DNA of 64,000 bases from JBOEGW01 sp050633625 (GTDB lineage Bacteria > Pseudomonadota > Alphaproteobacteria > Rhodobacterales > Rhodobacteraceae). Where the stretch lies: NCBI GenBank assembly GCA_050633625.1, contig JBOEGW010000001.1, forward strand, positions 248,001-312,000, read 5' to 3'. Below the pieces are notes generated by a model. The model had not been told where the DNA came from, searched no databases, and saw only the letters and a program-made list of their open reading frames with translations. Of this stretch, positions 1-7,947 are shown in pieces. Position numbers and translations under genes: made by a program. How positions within the stretch are numbered: the first letter of the stretch is position 1; the number at the start of each line of letters is the position of its first letter.

Positions 1-1
1 G

Positions 2-1615
2 CTGTCGCGCGAAGGCGAGATTGCGATTGCCAAGCGCATCGAGGCTGGTCGCAACACGATGATCACCGGGCTGTGCGAAAGCCCGCTGACCTTTCAAGCG
101 ATCACGATCTGGCGCGACGAGCTTTTGTCTGAGGACATTTTGCTGCGCGATGTGATTGATCTCGATACCACCTTTGGCCGCACGATGGGCGAAGAGGAGG
201 GCGATGACGAAAGCGTTGTCGCCGGGGCTGCGCCAGTGGCCGGTGCGCCTTCTGCGGAGAAAAAGGACGACACGCCGGAACTCGACGCGGATGGCAATCC
301 GATTGCCAAAGAAGACGATGACGACGATGAGGATGAAGCGGCAAACATGTCGCTCGCCGCGATGGAGGCCGCGCTCAAGCCGCGTGTGCTCGAAACCCTC
401 GAAGTGATCGCGCATGACTATGAAATGCTGTCGGAAATGCAGGATTTGCGGATGTCCGCGACCCTCAACGAAGACGACAGTTTTTCCAAGAAAGACGAAG
501 CCGCTTACCAAAAGTTGCGTTCCGAAATTGTGTTGTTGGTCAATGAGTTGCACCTTCATAACAACCGGATTGAAGCACTGGTGGACCAGCTTTACGGCAT
601 CAACCGCCGGATCATGTCGATTGACAGCTCGATGGTGAAACTGGCCGACCAAGCGCGCATCAATCGGCGTGAATTTGTCGAGGCCTATCGTGGCTATGAG
701 TTGGACCCGACATGGCTGGATCGCATGGGTGAAAAGCCCGGTCGCGGCTGGCAAGCCTTGATCGAGCGCTCCACTGACAAAATCGTCGAGTTGCGCGGCG
801 ATATGGCCCAAGTTGGCCAATATGTTGGCGTTGATATCCCCGAATTCCGCCGCATCGTGCAGCAGGTTCAAAAGGGCGAAAAAGAAGCGCGCCAAGCCAA
901 GAAGGAAATGGTCGAAGCGAACCTGCGTCTCGTGATTTCCATCGCCAAAAAATACACAAACCGCGGCCTTCAATTCCTCGACTTGATCCAAGAGGGGAAC
1001 ATCGGCTTGATGAAGGCGGTTGATAAGTTCGAATATCGTCGTGGCTACAAATTCTCCACCTATGCGACCTGGTGGATCCGCCAAGCGATCACCCGTTCCA
1101 TCGCGGACCAAGCGCGCACCATCCGTATCCCGGTGCATATGATCGAGACGATCAACAAGCTTGTGCGCACGGGCCGCCAGATGCTCCACGAAATTGGCCG
1201 CGAGCCGACGCCGGAAGAATTGGCCGAAAAGCTGCAAATGCCGCTTGAGAAGGTCCGCAAGGTGATGAAAATCGCCAAGGAGCCGATCTCGCTGGAAACC
1301 CCGATTGGCGATGAGGAAGACAGCCAACTTGGTGATTTCATTGAGGACAAGAACGCGGTTCTGCCGCTGGACAGCGCCATTCAGGAAAACCTGAAAGAAA
1401 CCACAACGCGGGTGCTTGCCAGCCTCACGCCGCGCGAAGAGCGGGTGCTGCGGATGCGCTTTGGCATCGGGATGAACACCGACCACACCCTTGAGGAAGT
1501 GGGCCAACAATTCAGCGTGACCCGCGAACGCATCCGCCAAATCGAAGCGAAAGCGCTGAGGAAGCTCAAGCACCCCAGCAGAAGCCGCAAGTTGCGCAGC
1601 TTCTTGGATCAGTAA
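2..1615 (+). CDS. rpoD: RNA polymerase sigma factor RpoD (sigma-70), 5' end outside window
   Basis: This is the housekeeping sigma factor, which directs RNA polymerase to vegetative promoters. The frame is open from base 2, and its first visible residues (LSREGEIAIAKRIEAGR) match sigma region 1.2, so the true start lies left of the window. About 537 codons are visible. Next comes a non-conserved region with an acidic run (EDDDDDEDE), then region 2 near visible residues 300-365 with the core-binding and -10 helices (FSTYATWWIRQAITRSI), region 3, and region 4.2 with the helix-turn-helix VTRERIRQIEAKALRKL near the C-terminus. The sequence ends with the usual group-1 tail. An intrinsic terminator follows at once. 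Identification is secure; only the N-terminus is missing. Confidence 0.97.
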   Translation: MSREGEIAIAKRIEAGRNTMITGLCESPLTFQAITIWRDELLSEDILLRDVIDLDTTFGRTMGEEEGDDESVVAGAAPVAGAPSAEKKDDTPELDADGNPIAKEDDDDDEDEAANMSLAAMEAALKPRVLETLEVIAHDYEMLSEMQDLRMSATLNEDDSFSKKDEAAYQKLRSEIVLLVNELHLHNNRIEALVDQLYGINRRIMSIDSSMVKLADQARINRREFVEAYRGYELDPTWLDRMGEKPGRGWQALIERSTDKIVELRGDMAQVGQYVGVDIPEFRRIVQQVQKGEKEARQAKKEMVEANLRLVISIAKKYTNRGLQFLDLIQEGNIGLMKAVDKFEYRRGYKFSTYATWWIRQAITRSIADQARTIRIPVHMIETINKLVRTGRQMLHEIGREPTPEELAEKLQMPLEKVRKVMKIAKEPISLETPIGDEEDSQLGDFIEDKNAVLPLDSAIQENLKETTTRVLASLTPREERVLRMRFGIGMNTDHTLEEVGQQFSVTRERIRQIEAKALRKLKHPSRSRKLRSFLDQ

Positions 1616-1620
1616 TCAAA

Positions 1621-1645
1621 GCGCCCCCGGTTGGGGGCGTTTTTG
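1621..1645 (+). terminator. Intrinsic terminator of rpoD
   Basis: An 8-bp GC-rich stem (GCGCCCCC / GGGGGCGT, one G-T pair) closes a GGTT tetraloop and runs into a short T tract. It starts 6 bases after the rpoD stop codon. Confidence 0.9.
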
Positions 1646-1694
1646 TTGGGACAGGGAGGGCTAGGCGCGAAGTTTTGAGAAGGGCGATAGCGCT

Positions 1695-2279
1695 TTGACC
1701 ATTGCCCCGGTGACTTCCATGCTGAAAGGAACGCTAACAATTCGGACAACCCTCATGCGCCTTGCCCTTTGCTTTTTCGCTGCCGCCTTCTCTACGTCTG
1801 CTATGGGGCAGGACGCGACCCAAGACCCAACCCTTACCGGGGGCTGTTTTGGCGCCGGGGAGGTGCTGTTTCATTGCACCTTTCAGGGCGGGCAAGAGGC
1901 GGTAGACATCTGCCTTCAGGGTGATGTGGTGCTCTATCGCTATGGACCGGTAAATGGCGCGGCCGAATTATTGCTCGCGCGCCGCGTGATCGGCGTCGAC
2001 ATGAACCCATGGTTCTGGGTCGGGAGCGCGATTCGGGAGGAGATCACCCTCCACAACAGCGTGTATTCCTACCTTGTCTCTTATTCCGTTGAGCAGAACG
2101 CCAGTGAGGATGCGAAGCTCACGGGCGGGTTGATCGTGGCGGAAGGGGACACTGAATTGGCCGATCTGACCTGCGATCCCGGCTCTGTTGGCGCGTCGAA
2201 TTTCTACCCAGTCTATGACGTTAAAGAAGCATCGGGTCAGTGCTATAGCCGGGAGGAGTTCACCTGGGGGCCGTGCTGA
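1695..2279 (+). CDS. Predicted secreted protein of unknown function
   Basis: I do not recognise the family. The product carries a signal peptide: a hydrophobic stretch beginning MRLALCFFAAAF and ending at a likely signal peptidase I site after AMGQ. The mature part of about 155 residues contains six cysteines (GGCFG, FHCTF, DICLQ, LTCDP, GQCYS and a C-terminal GPC), which suggests a disulfide-stabilised periplasmic or secreted domain. Start choice is uncertain. The TTG at 1695 is the only start with a visible ribosome site (GAGAAGGG about 10 bases before), while ATG codons at 1719 and 1755 would give a more ordinary signal-peptide length. It stands alone between the rpoD terminator and a convergent reductase gene. 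Confidence 0.65.
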   Translation: MTIAPVTSMLKGTLTIRTTLMRLALCFFAAAFSTSAMGQDATQDPTLTGGCFGAGEVLFHCTFQGGQEAVDICLQGDVVLYRYGPVNGAAELLLARRVIGVDMNPWFWVGSAIREEITLHNSVYSYLVSYSVEQNASEDAKLTGGLIVAEGDTELADLTCDPGSVGASNFYPVYDVKEASGQCYSREEFTWGPC

Positions 2280-2296
2280 CCCCCAGATGAGTGGTG

Positions 2297-3154
2297 TTAG
2301 CCGAGCGCGGCGCGGATGGTTTCGGCCAGGGGCGTTGTTGGGCGGCCAATCAGCGCCGACAGGTCGTTTGACGCGCTATTGAGCCAGCCTTCTTTCGCCT
2401 TGGCATCACTATCGGCCAAAATACCGGCCATACCTTCGGGCAAACCGGCGCCGATCAGCGCGGCTTTAAAGGCGGCTTCTGGCATGTCGCTATAGGCGAT
2501 GGGCTTGCCCGTGATGTCGCTTGCGGTTTTCGCGTAGTCTGCGAGGCGAAAGCCAGCATCCCCGGCCAGCTCATAGGTCTTGCCCTCATGCCCCGGTGTG
2601 GCCAGCACAATCGCCGCCGCCTCGGCATAATCCGCGCGCGGAGCTGTGGCGAAAACCCCTTCGCCAGCTGCGCCGAAATGTTGTCCTAGCTCAAGGTCTT
2701 GGCCCAGCGTCATTGTGATGTTCTCGCTGTACCAGCCATTTCTCAGGACCGTGTGCGCAATCCCAGACGCGGCGAGGGCCTGCTCGGTCTCAAGGTGCTC
2801 TCCCGCCAAGGCCATCGGGCTTTTGTCCGCCGACAGGATCGAGGTATAAGCGATGAAGCTGACGCCAGCGGCCTGTGCGGCATCTATCACCGCCCGGTGC
2901 TGCGGTGCACGCTGTCCGATTTCGTTTGAGGAGATCAGCAGAAGACGGTCCACGCCCTGAAGAGCCACCCCAAGGCTCGCTGGATCACTATAGTCTCCAA
3001 GTCGTGCATCAAACCCCTGATCTGCCAGCGCTTTTTGATCCGCTTCCTTGCGGGTTAAGGTGACGATGTCCGCCGCAGAAACGCGGGTGGCGAGGGCCTG
3101 AAGGGTGAGTGCGCCGAGCTGTCCAGAGGCGCCGGTGACGAGATATTTGGTCAT
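2297..3154 (-). CDS. NmrA/QorB-like NAD(P)-dependent oxidoreductase
   Basis: A cytoplasmic atypical short-chain dehydrogenase of 285 residues, close in layout to E. coli QorB (YtfG), an NAD(P)H:quinone oxidoreductase. The N-terminus carries the Rossmann dinucleotide motif VTGASGQLG (residues 5-13), followed by LLLISS and YTSIL strands of the NmrA-like fold. Substrate is not readable from sequence; quinone or another electrophile is inferred from the family and context. It is divergent from an HxlR regulator gene across a 140-base gap with an inverted repeat. That matches the qorB/qorR arrangement and suggests induction by electrophiles through that regulator. Confidence 0.85.
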   Translation of the reverse strand: MTKYLVTGASGQLGALTLQALATRVSAADIVTLTRKEADQKALADQGFDARLGDYSDPASLGVALQGVDRLLLISSNEIGQRAPQHRAVIDAAQAAGVSFIAYTSILSADKSPMALAGEHLETEQALAASGIAHTVLRNGWYSENITMTLGQDLELGQHFGAAGEGVFATAPRADYAEAAAIVLATPGHEGKTYELAGDAGFRLADYAKTASDITGKPIAYSDMPEAAFKAALIGAGLPEGMAGILADSDAKAKEGWLNSASNDLSALIGRPTTPLAETIRAALG

Positions 3155-3207
3155 GATCTTTCCTTTCGGGTGTTTTGTGTCGAGTTTTGGTCTCGAATTG
3201 GGTATAG

Positions 3208-3222
3208 GTCTCAGTACGAGAC
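3208..3222. promoter_or_regulatory. Candidate HxlR operator
   Basis: The palindrome GTCTC-AGTAC-GAGAC lies midway between the divergent reductase and HxlR genes, and a further GGTCTCG half-site sits at 3189-3195. HxlR dimers bind such inverted repeats in the promoters of the genes they control. Assignment rests on position and symmetry only. Confidence 0.5.
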
Positions 3223-3294
3223 TTTATAGGAGCGATTCGACGGGTCGCGAAAGGAGGCAGTTTTTTCTGCCTAAGGTACAAAAAGGGGACCAGC

Positions 3295-3687
3295 ATGCGG
3301 GACGGAACTGACAACAGACGCGAGATGTGGGAGGCCATGGGCTTCTTTCCCGACAACTGCCCGGTGCGCAGGGTGCTTGATCATGTCGCGGCGAAATGGA
3401 CGCTATTGGTGCTCATCGAGCTTGAGCAAAAACCGATGCGGTTCAATGCTTTGTCCCGCGCGCTGCCCGATATTTCCAAACGAATGCTCACCCAAACCCT
3501 GCGCGAACTTGAGCGCGATGGGCTGGCGAGCCGCACGGTGTTTGACACAAAACCGCCGAGCGTCGAATACGCGCTCACCGACCTTGGGCGCTCGTTCATG
3601 GGCCCCATGATGGGGTTGGTCGATTGGGCCGAACGGAACATGTCGCCAATCCAAAAGGCGCAAGAAGCCTTTGATGAGGCGGCATGA
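3295..3687 (+). CDS. HxlR-family winged-helix transcriptional regulator
   Basis: A 130-residue MarR-like repressor of the HxlR family, in the usual size range. The family hallmarks are visible: a CPVRRVLDHVAAKWTLLVLIEL segment covering helix 1 and the dimer interface, and a DNA-recognition region around RFNALSRALPDISKRMLTQTLREL. A single cysteine near residue 22 sits where redox-sensing members (QorR, YodB, HypR) carry their sensing thiol, so thiol-based control is plausible but inferred. The ATG is preceded by AAGGGG. The gene is divergent from the QorB-like reductase it probably represses and overlaps yjbQ by 4 bases, so the two are co-transcribed. Confidence 0.9.
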   Translation: MRDGTDNRREMWEAMGFFPDNCPVRRVLDHVAAKWTLLVLIELEQKPMRFNALSRALPDISKRMLTQTLRELERDGLASRTVFDTKPPSVEYALTDLGRSFMGPMMGLVDWAERNMSPIQKAQEAFDEAA

Positions 3688-4100
3688 ACACAGTTTTTGC
3701 CATCCAAACACGCGGGCAGGGGAGCTATGAGTTCACCCGCGAGGTGCGCGCGTTTGTGGCGGACGCCGGGGTAAGTGATGGGGTACTCACATTGTTCATT
3801 CGCCACACCTCGGCCTCGCTCTTGATCATGGAAAACGCTGACCCGGAAGTGCATGTGGACCTCAGGGAATTCTTTGCGCGATTGGTGCCGCCCACAACGG
3901 ATTCGAGCATGTCCTACCTCACGCATACCTATGAGGGACCGGACGATATGCCCTCCCATATCAAGGCGGCGCTTCTGCCAGTGAGTGTTCAAATTCCGAT
4001 CATTGACGGGAAAATTATGCTTGGGACATGGCAGGGAATTTACCTTTTCGAACATCGAGACGCGCCGCACCGGCGCGAGGTCGCCGCGCACTTGGCCTGA
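3684..4100 (+). CDS. YjbQ family protein (UPF0047), secondary thiamine-phosphate synthase-like
   Basis: A 138-residue cytoplasmic protein of the YjbQ/UPF0047 family. Family members show weak thiamine-phosphate synthase activity, but their main role is unsettled. Conserved features are visible: the FIRHTSASLLIMENADPEV segment, the YLTHTYEGPDDMPSHIKAALLPVS segment with paired histidines, and the C-terminal GTWQGIYLFEHRDAPHRREV motif with further conserved histidine and arginine residues. The start codon overlaps the stop of the upstream HxlR gene (ATGA), indicating translational coupling. Confidence 0.9.
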   Translation: MNTVFAIQTRGQGSYEFTREVRAFVADAGVSDGVLTLFIRHTSASLLIMENADPEVHVDLREFFARLVPPTTDSSMSYLTHTYEGPDDMPSHIKAALLPVSVQIPIIDGKIMLGTWQGIYLFEHRDAPHRREVAAHLA

Positions 4101-4185
4101 GTCTTTGAGGTCACAGAACGGACCCTCATCATCTTGTAGCCGCGTTTACCCTCTACCCAAGACTTGTCCCGTTCCCTATAGTGCC

Positions 4186-4194
4186 TGTGGATAA
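4186..4194 (-). promoter_or_regulatory. DnaA-box-like sequence upstream of nrdR
   Basis: TGTGGATAA is the exact reverse complement of the consensus DnaA box TTATCCACA, placed 53 bases before nrdR. A GTGGG/CCCAC inverted repeat follows at 4195-4210. In other bacteria DnaA influences ribonucleotide reductase genes; a role here is inference. Confidence 0.35.
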
Positions 4195-4247
4195 GTGGGC
4201 AAAGACCCACGATCAGAGGTACAGGCAAGAGAGAAAAGGGGACAGGC

Positions 4248-4715
4248 ATGCGCTGCCCGTTTTGCGGAAATATTGATACACAAGTAAAGGATTCCCGGCC
4301 CGCCGAGGATCATGTCGCCATTCGGCGCAGACGGTTTTGTCCCGCCTGTGGCGGGCGTTTTACCACCTATGAGCGTGTTCAGCTCCGAGACCTCGTTGTG
4401 ATCAAATCGAATGGTCGCCGCGAAGAATTCGATCGTGACAAACTGGAACGGTCGATCCGCATTTCTCTGCAAAAACGCCCGGTTGAACCGGAGCGGATTG
4501 ATCAGATGATTTCAGGGATTGTGCGCCGCCTAGAAAGCATGGGCGAGACGGATATTCCGTCCAAAACCATCGGTGAAATCGTGATGGAAAGCCTCGCGCG
4601 GATCGATACTGTCGGCTATGTGCGCTTTGCCTCCGTATACAAAAACTTCCAGGCGGCGGACGATTTTGACAAATTCGTCAGCGAACTTCGCCCGGATGTT
4701 TCGCCGGAAGAGTGA
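4248..4715 (+). CDS. nrdR: Transcriptional repressor NrdR
   Basis: NrdR senses ATP/dATP and represses ribonucleotide reductase genes. The 155-residue product has the standard layout: a zinc ribbon with two CxxC pairs (CPFCGN at residue 3, CPACGGRF near residue 31) and then an ATP-cone domain (VVIKSNGRREEFDRDKLERSI onward). The C-terminus matches the family (VRFASVYKNFQ). The ATG is preceded by an AAAAGGGGACAGGC ribosome-binding region. The ribD start codon overlaps its stop (GTGA), the common nrdR-ribD coupling in alphaproteobacteria. Confidence 0.97.
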   Translation: MRCPFCGNIDTQVKDSRPAEDHVAIRRRRFCPACGGRFTTYERVQLRDLVVIKSNGRREEFDRDKLERSIRISLQKRPVEPERIDQMISGIVRRLESMGETDIPSKTIGEIVMESLARIDTVGYVRFASVYKNFQAADDFDKFVSELRPDVSPEE

Positions 4716-5812
4716 GCGATATCAAACACATGACCCATGCCCTGTCGCTTGCGCGCCGGGGCTTGGGGGCTGTTTGGCCTAACCCTGCTGTGGGCTGTGT
4801 GGTGATCAAGGACGGCCGGGTCGTTGGTCGGGGATGGACCCAACCGGGCGGGCGGCCCCATGCGGAAACCATGGCGCTGGCGCAAGCGGGGCAGGCGGCA
4901 GAGGGCGCAACTGTCTATGTCACTTTGGAGCCGTGCAGCCATCACGGCAAGACCCCGCCCTGCGCGGAAGCTTTGATAGAGGCAAGGGTTGCGCGGGTTG
5001 TCGTCGCGCTGGGAGATCCTGATCCGCGGGTCAACGGGCAGGGCATCGCGCGTTTACGCAGCGCGAAAATTCAGGTCGATGAGGGGATATGCGCGGCAGA
5101 AGCGCGCGCTGATCACATCGGGTTTTTGAGCAGCGTCACCAAAGGGCGCCCCTTTGTCACGTTGAAACTCGCAAGTTCGCTGGATGGGCGAATTGCCACC
5201 GCAAGCGGCGAAAGCAAGTGGATTACCGGAAGCGGGGCACGCAGATTGGTCCATGCACAACGCATGCGCCACGACGCGGTCCTGGTCGGCGCGGGCACGG
5301 TGCGCGCGGATGATCCAAGCCTCAATGTGCGCGGGATGGGCGCCGCGCACCAACCAACGCGCATCGTTATGTCGCGCCATTTGGATTTGCCGCTTTCAAG
5401 CCAACTCGCCAGCACCGCCATGGACAGTCCGGTGTGGATTTTGCACGGCGAAGGCGCGAACCCGGACCTTGTTTCGGCCTGGGAACGGCTTGGCGCGACC
5501 CTGATTTCGGTGCCGGTTGTTGCGGGGCAACTTGATGCAACGAGCGCCCTTCAAGCACTGGGCAAAGCCGGGCTGACGCGGGTGTTTGTTGAGGGGGGCG
5601 CCGCCTTGGCGGCATCTTTGGTCAGCGCGGATGTGGTGGATGAATTCATCGGCTTTACAGCAGGCATCATCATTGGCGCGGAAGGCCGGCCAGCCTTGGC
5701 GGCCATGGGGCTTGATCATCTCGCGAGCGCGCCACGATATGAACTCGTGGAAACCGCGCAAATTGGCGCAGACATCTTACACCGCTGGCGCCGGACTGAT
5801 CGCCAAAGCTAA
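4712..5812 (+). CDS. ribD: Bifunctional riboflavin deaminase/reductase RibD
   Basis: RibD catalyses the second and third steps of riboflavin synthesis: deamination of the pyrimidine intermediate, then NADPH-dependent reduction of the ribosyl chain. Both domains are present in 366 residues. The N-terminal zinc deaminase has HAETMAL near residue 50 and the TLEPCSHHGKTPPC zinc/catalytic motif near residue 75. The C-terminal reductase starts near residue 147 (FVTLKLASSLDGRIA) and includes DAVLVGAGTVRADDPSLNVR and EGGAALAASL. A GTG start at 4712 overlaps the nrdR stop. Its 3' end overlaps the convergent kpsC-like gene by 4 bases. Confidence 0.97.
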   Translation: MSDIKHMTHALSLARRGLGAVWPNPAVGCVVIKDGRVVGRGWTQPGGRPHAETMALAQAGQAAEGATVYVTLEPCSHHGKTPPCAEALIEARVARVVVALGDPDPRVNGQGIARLRSAKIQVDEGICAAEARADHIGFLSSVTKGRPFVTLKLASSLDGRIATASGESKWITGSGARRLVHAQRMRHDAVLVGAGTVRADDPSLNVRGMGAAHQPTRIVMSRHLDLPLSSQLASTAMDSPVWILHGEGANPDLVSAWERLGATLISVPVVAGQLDATSALQALGKAGLTRVFVEGGAALAASLVSADVVDEFIGFTAGIIIGAEGRPALAAMGLDHLASAPRYELVETAQIGADILHRWRRTDRQS

Positions 5813-7947
5813 CGCCAAAGCCCGGCGGCGCTGGCAAAGACCCCTTGCAGTTTTGACAGCCCCCGATTGAGCGGCCCGCCGCGTGCCGCACTGCCGTTTT
5901 CAAGGCGATCCAGCACAACCTCAATCGGGCAGGCCTCTCCTGTCACCGGATCAAAATATCGTGGATAATCAATAAGAACCGCATGGGAAAGCTGCGCCAA
6001 GCTGGGGCGTGCGTCACGTCGATCCGGCGGGTTCCCCAGATCGCGCGTCAGCCCCCAGCCTGCATAAAAGGGCGCCCCAAGAGTGGTAACGGTCTTTCCG
6101 CGGATCAAGGCCTCAAACCCAAGCAAAGACGTCATGGTCCAAACCTCATCCACCGCATCCATCAGCGCCACCGGATCGCCGTCTTCCACCACCACATCGG
6201 CAATGTTGCGCGCCTCCTCAAGGGGCAGTCCGCCTTGCCGTAACCCCGCTTCAACATCAGGATGCGGCTTATAAATCACCACAGCTTGCGGGTTCGCCGC
6301 GCGTACGCCGCGCAACAAGCCCCGATTGGTGGCGACCGTATCACAGCCCAGCCGGATCGAGGCATCGTCCTCAACCTGACCAGGCACCAAGATCCGGTGG
6401 CCCTCTGGCAGGTCGGGCAGAGGGGAGGCGGCGAGATTATACTTTGTGACGCCCGCTGAAATCAGCCGCCTCGTGATACGCTCGGCGCGCTGCGTGCAGC
6501 CCTCTGGCAAGCGGACCGAGGCCGAAATCATCCGCTCTAAACGGCTCTCACGCGTTGGATCGTAGTAAATTCCGAGGTCATCCGCGACGAGCGACATCGG
6601 CGGGACGAGATTGGCGCCAAGCCCCCGCGAGCGGACAAAACCATCCTCAACGCGCAGCCGCTTTTCGCCGTTTTGCGCGGGCGTGAGTGCGTCTTCCTTG
6701 CCCGCCCAGACCATCACAGGGCGTGCCGTTTTTGTCGCGATCGCTTGTGCTTTTGTCGGCTCAGCGAACTTGATTTTCCCGCCATAAAACGCGCCAAGTG
6801 GTTTGCGTTTCCAGAGGCGGATACCTGTCGCGACATATCCCGCATCATCTTCGCGCGCCGCGCGGGCTTTGGCCTCAAGCCGGGCCAAAACGTCTTCCAC
6901 CTCGCATAGTCGATCCCGATAAGGGTCATACCAGGTTGGATAGAGGATCATCGCGGCGGCTGTCATTTGGGCGCGGGTGAGCTTGCGGGTGCGCCGCGCG
7001 ACCGGGTTTTCATCCGCCGTCAGCCCCCATCCCGCATACCAAGGCTGCCCGAAAACGCGCGGCCGATGCCCGGCCAAAATCGCCTCAAACCCCATGCCAG
7101 AGGACACTGTGTAAACAGCGACCGCCCCTTCCATCAAAGCCCAAGGGCTGATCGGATCACGCACAAGCTCAACGCGCCCAACCGCGTGTTCTTCGCCGTA
7201 ATGGCCAAGGCGATGGCCAGCCTGCGTTTCGGGGTGTGTCTTGATATAGACCCGCAAGCCTGGGTGTTCTTCCTGCGCCATGACGAGCATTTCGCGAAAG
7301 GTCGAGGCTTTTGCCCCGGCATGTTCAATCGAGGCATCGCCGCGCGTTTGGTCAATCACCAAAACATAGGGCGCACGCGGCGGCTCTAAACTGGGGTCAA
7401 AGCTGTTGTACTTTGAAATATGCTGGCTGCGCATCCGGTCAGCGACCTCGCGCGCCCGGCTCAATAGGGCGAAGTCGTCGAGCGGCTCCTGTGCCAGAAT
7501 ATCTTCAATTTGGCTGGGCTGGCGACTGTCAAAATGGATGCCCTTTTCATCGAGCAATAGCCCCAGTGGCGGCTCTCCCGAGCGCCCCGGCGCAACGGAT
7601 CGCAAGAAGGCATCCTCCACACGCAACAGCCGCGCACCACGCCCGGTGGCCATCGCCTCACCGCGAAACGAGGTGGGGGATTTGCCCCACACAGCCACCG
7701 CATCCGCCGGGCGCGGCAGCCCCATGCGAAGGGTCCAGCCAGCCAGTTTGAGTATGCGCCGCACCCGTTGTTCGCGCAAAAATCCGCCCGAATAAATGAA
7801 AAGCCGCCGAGAATTTGCCTCGGCGGCTTTCGTTGTCCGATATTTTATGACGCCACTTATTGGATGAAGCCCGCTGTGGAGGCCGCTGAGGCGAGGCTGT
7901 CGGCGGCGGCCATTGTGCCGGTCAGAGCCGAGATCACTTTGGTCCAC
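5809..7947 (-). CDS. kpsC: KpsC-like capsular polysaccharide protein (dual beta-Kdo transferase)
   Basis: KpsC builds part of the poly-Kdo linker that joins group 2-type capsular polysaccharide to its lipid anchor; it acts at the cytoplasmic face. The protein of up to 712 residues contains two tandem homologous halves, visible as the repeated motifs FGQPWYAGWGLT and LGAPFYAGWGLT, repeated VEDAFLRS/VEDGFVRSRG and repeated IKTHPE/YKPHPD segments. The only recognisable start is a GTG at 7947, 91 bases inside the upstream exporter gene and without a good ribosome site. The first conserved residues (RRLFIYSGGF) come later, near codon 47, just after a terminator-like hairpin. The N-terminus is therefore unsure. 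It belongs with the exporter and kpsS-like genes upstream. Confidence 0.85.
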   Translation of the reverse strand: MDQSDLGSDRHNGRRRQPRLSGLHSGLHPISGVIKYRTTKAAEANSRRLFIYSGGFLREQRVRRILKLAGWTLRMGLPRPADAVAVWGKSPTSFRGEAMATGRGARLLRVEDAFLRSVAPGRSGEPPLGLLLDEKGIHFDSRQPSQIEDILAQEPLDDFALLSRAREVADRMRSQHISKYNSFDPSLEPPRAPYVLVIDQTRGDASIEHAGAKASTFREMLVMAQEEHPGLRVYIKTHPETQAGHRLGHYGEEHAVGRVELVRDPISPWALMEGAVAVYTVSSGMGFEAILAGHRPRVFGQPWYAGWGLTADENPVARRTRKLTRAQMTAAAMILYPTWYDPYRDRLCEVEDVLARLEAKARAAREDDAGYVATGIRLWKRKPLGAFYGGKIKFAEPTKAQAIATKTARPVMVWAGKEDALTPAQNGEKRLRVEDGFVRSRGLGANLVPPMSLVADDLGIYYDPTRESRLERMISASVRLPEGCTQRAERITRRLISAGVTKYNLAASPLPDLPEGHRILVPGQVEDDASIRLGCDTVATNRGLLRGVRAANPQAVVIYKPHPDVEAGLRQGGLPLEEARNIADVVVEDGDPVALMDAVDEVWTMTSLLGFEALIRGKTVTTLGAPFYAGWGLTRDLGNPPDRRDARPSLAQLSHAVLIDYPRYFDPVTGEACPIEVVLDRLENGSAARGGPLNRGLSKLQGVFASAAGLWR
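7797..7829 (-). terminator. Terminator-like hairpin at the 5' end of the kpsC-like frame
   Basis: A perfect 11-bp stem (AAGCCGCCGAG / CTCGGCGGCTT, 7-base loop) followed on the minus strand by TTCATTTATT. It lies 27 bases after the stop of the upstream exporter gene and inside the first codons of the kpsC-like frame, so it could terminate or attenuate transcription between the two. Confidence 0.6.
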
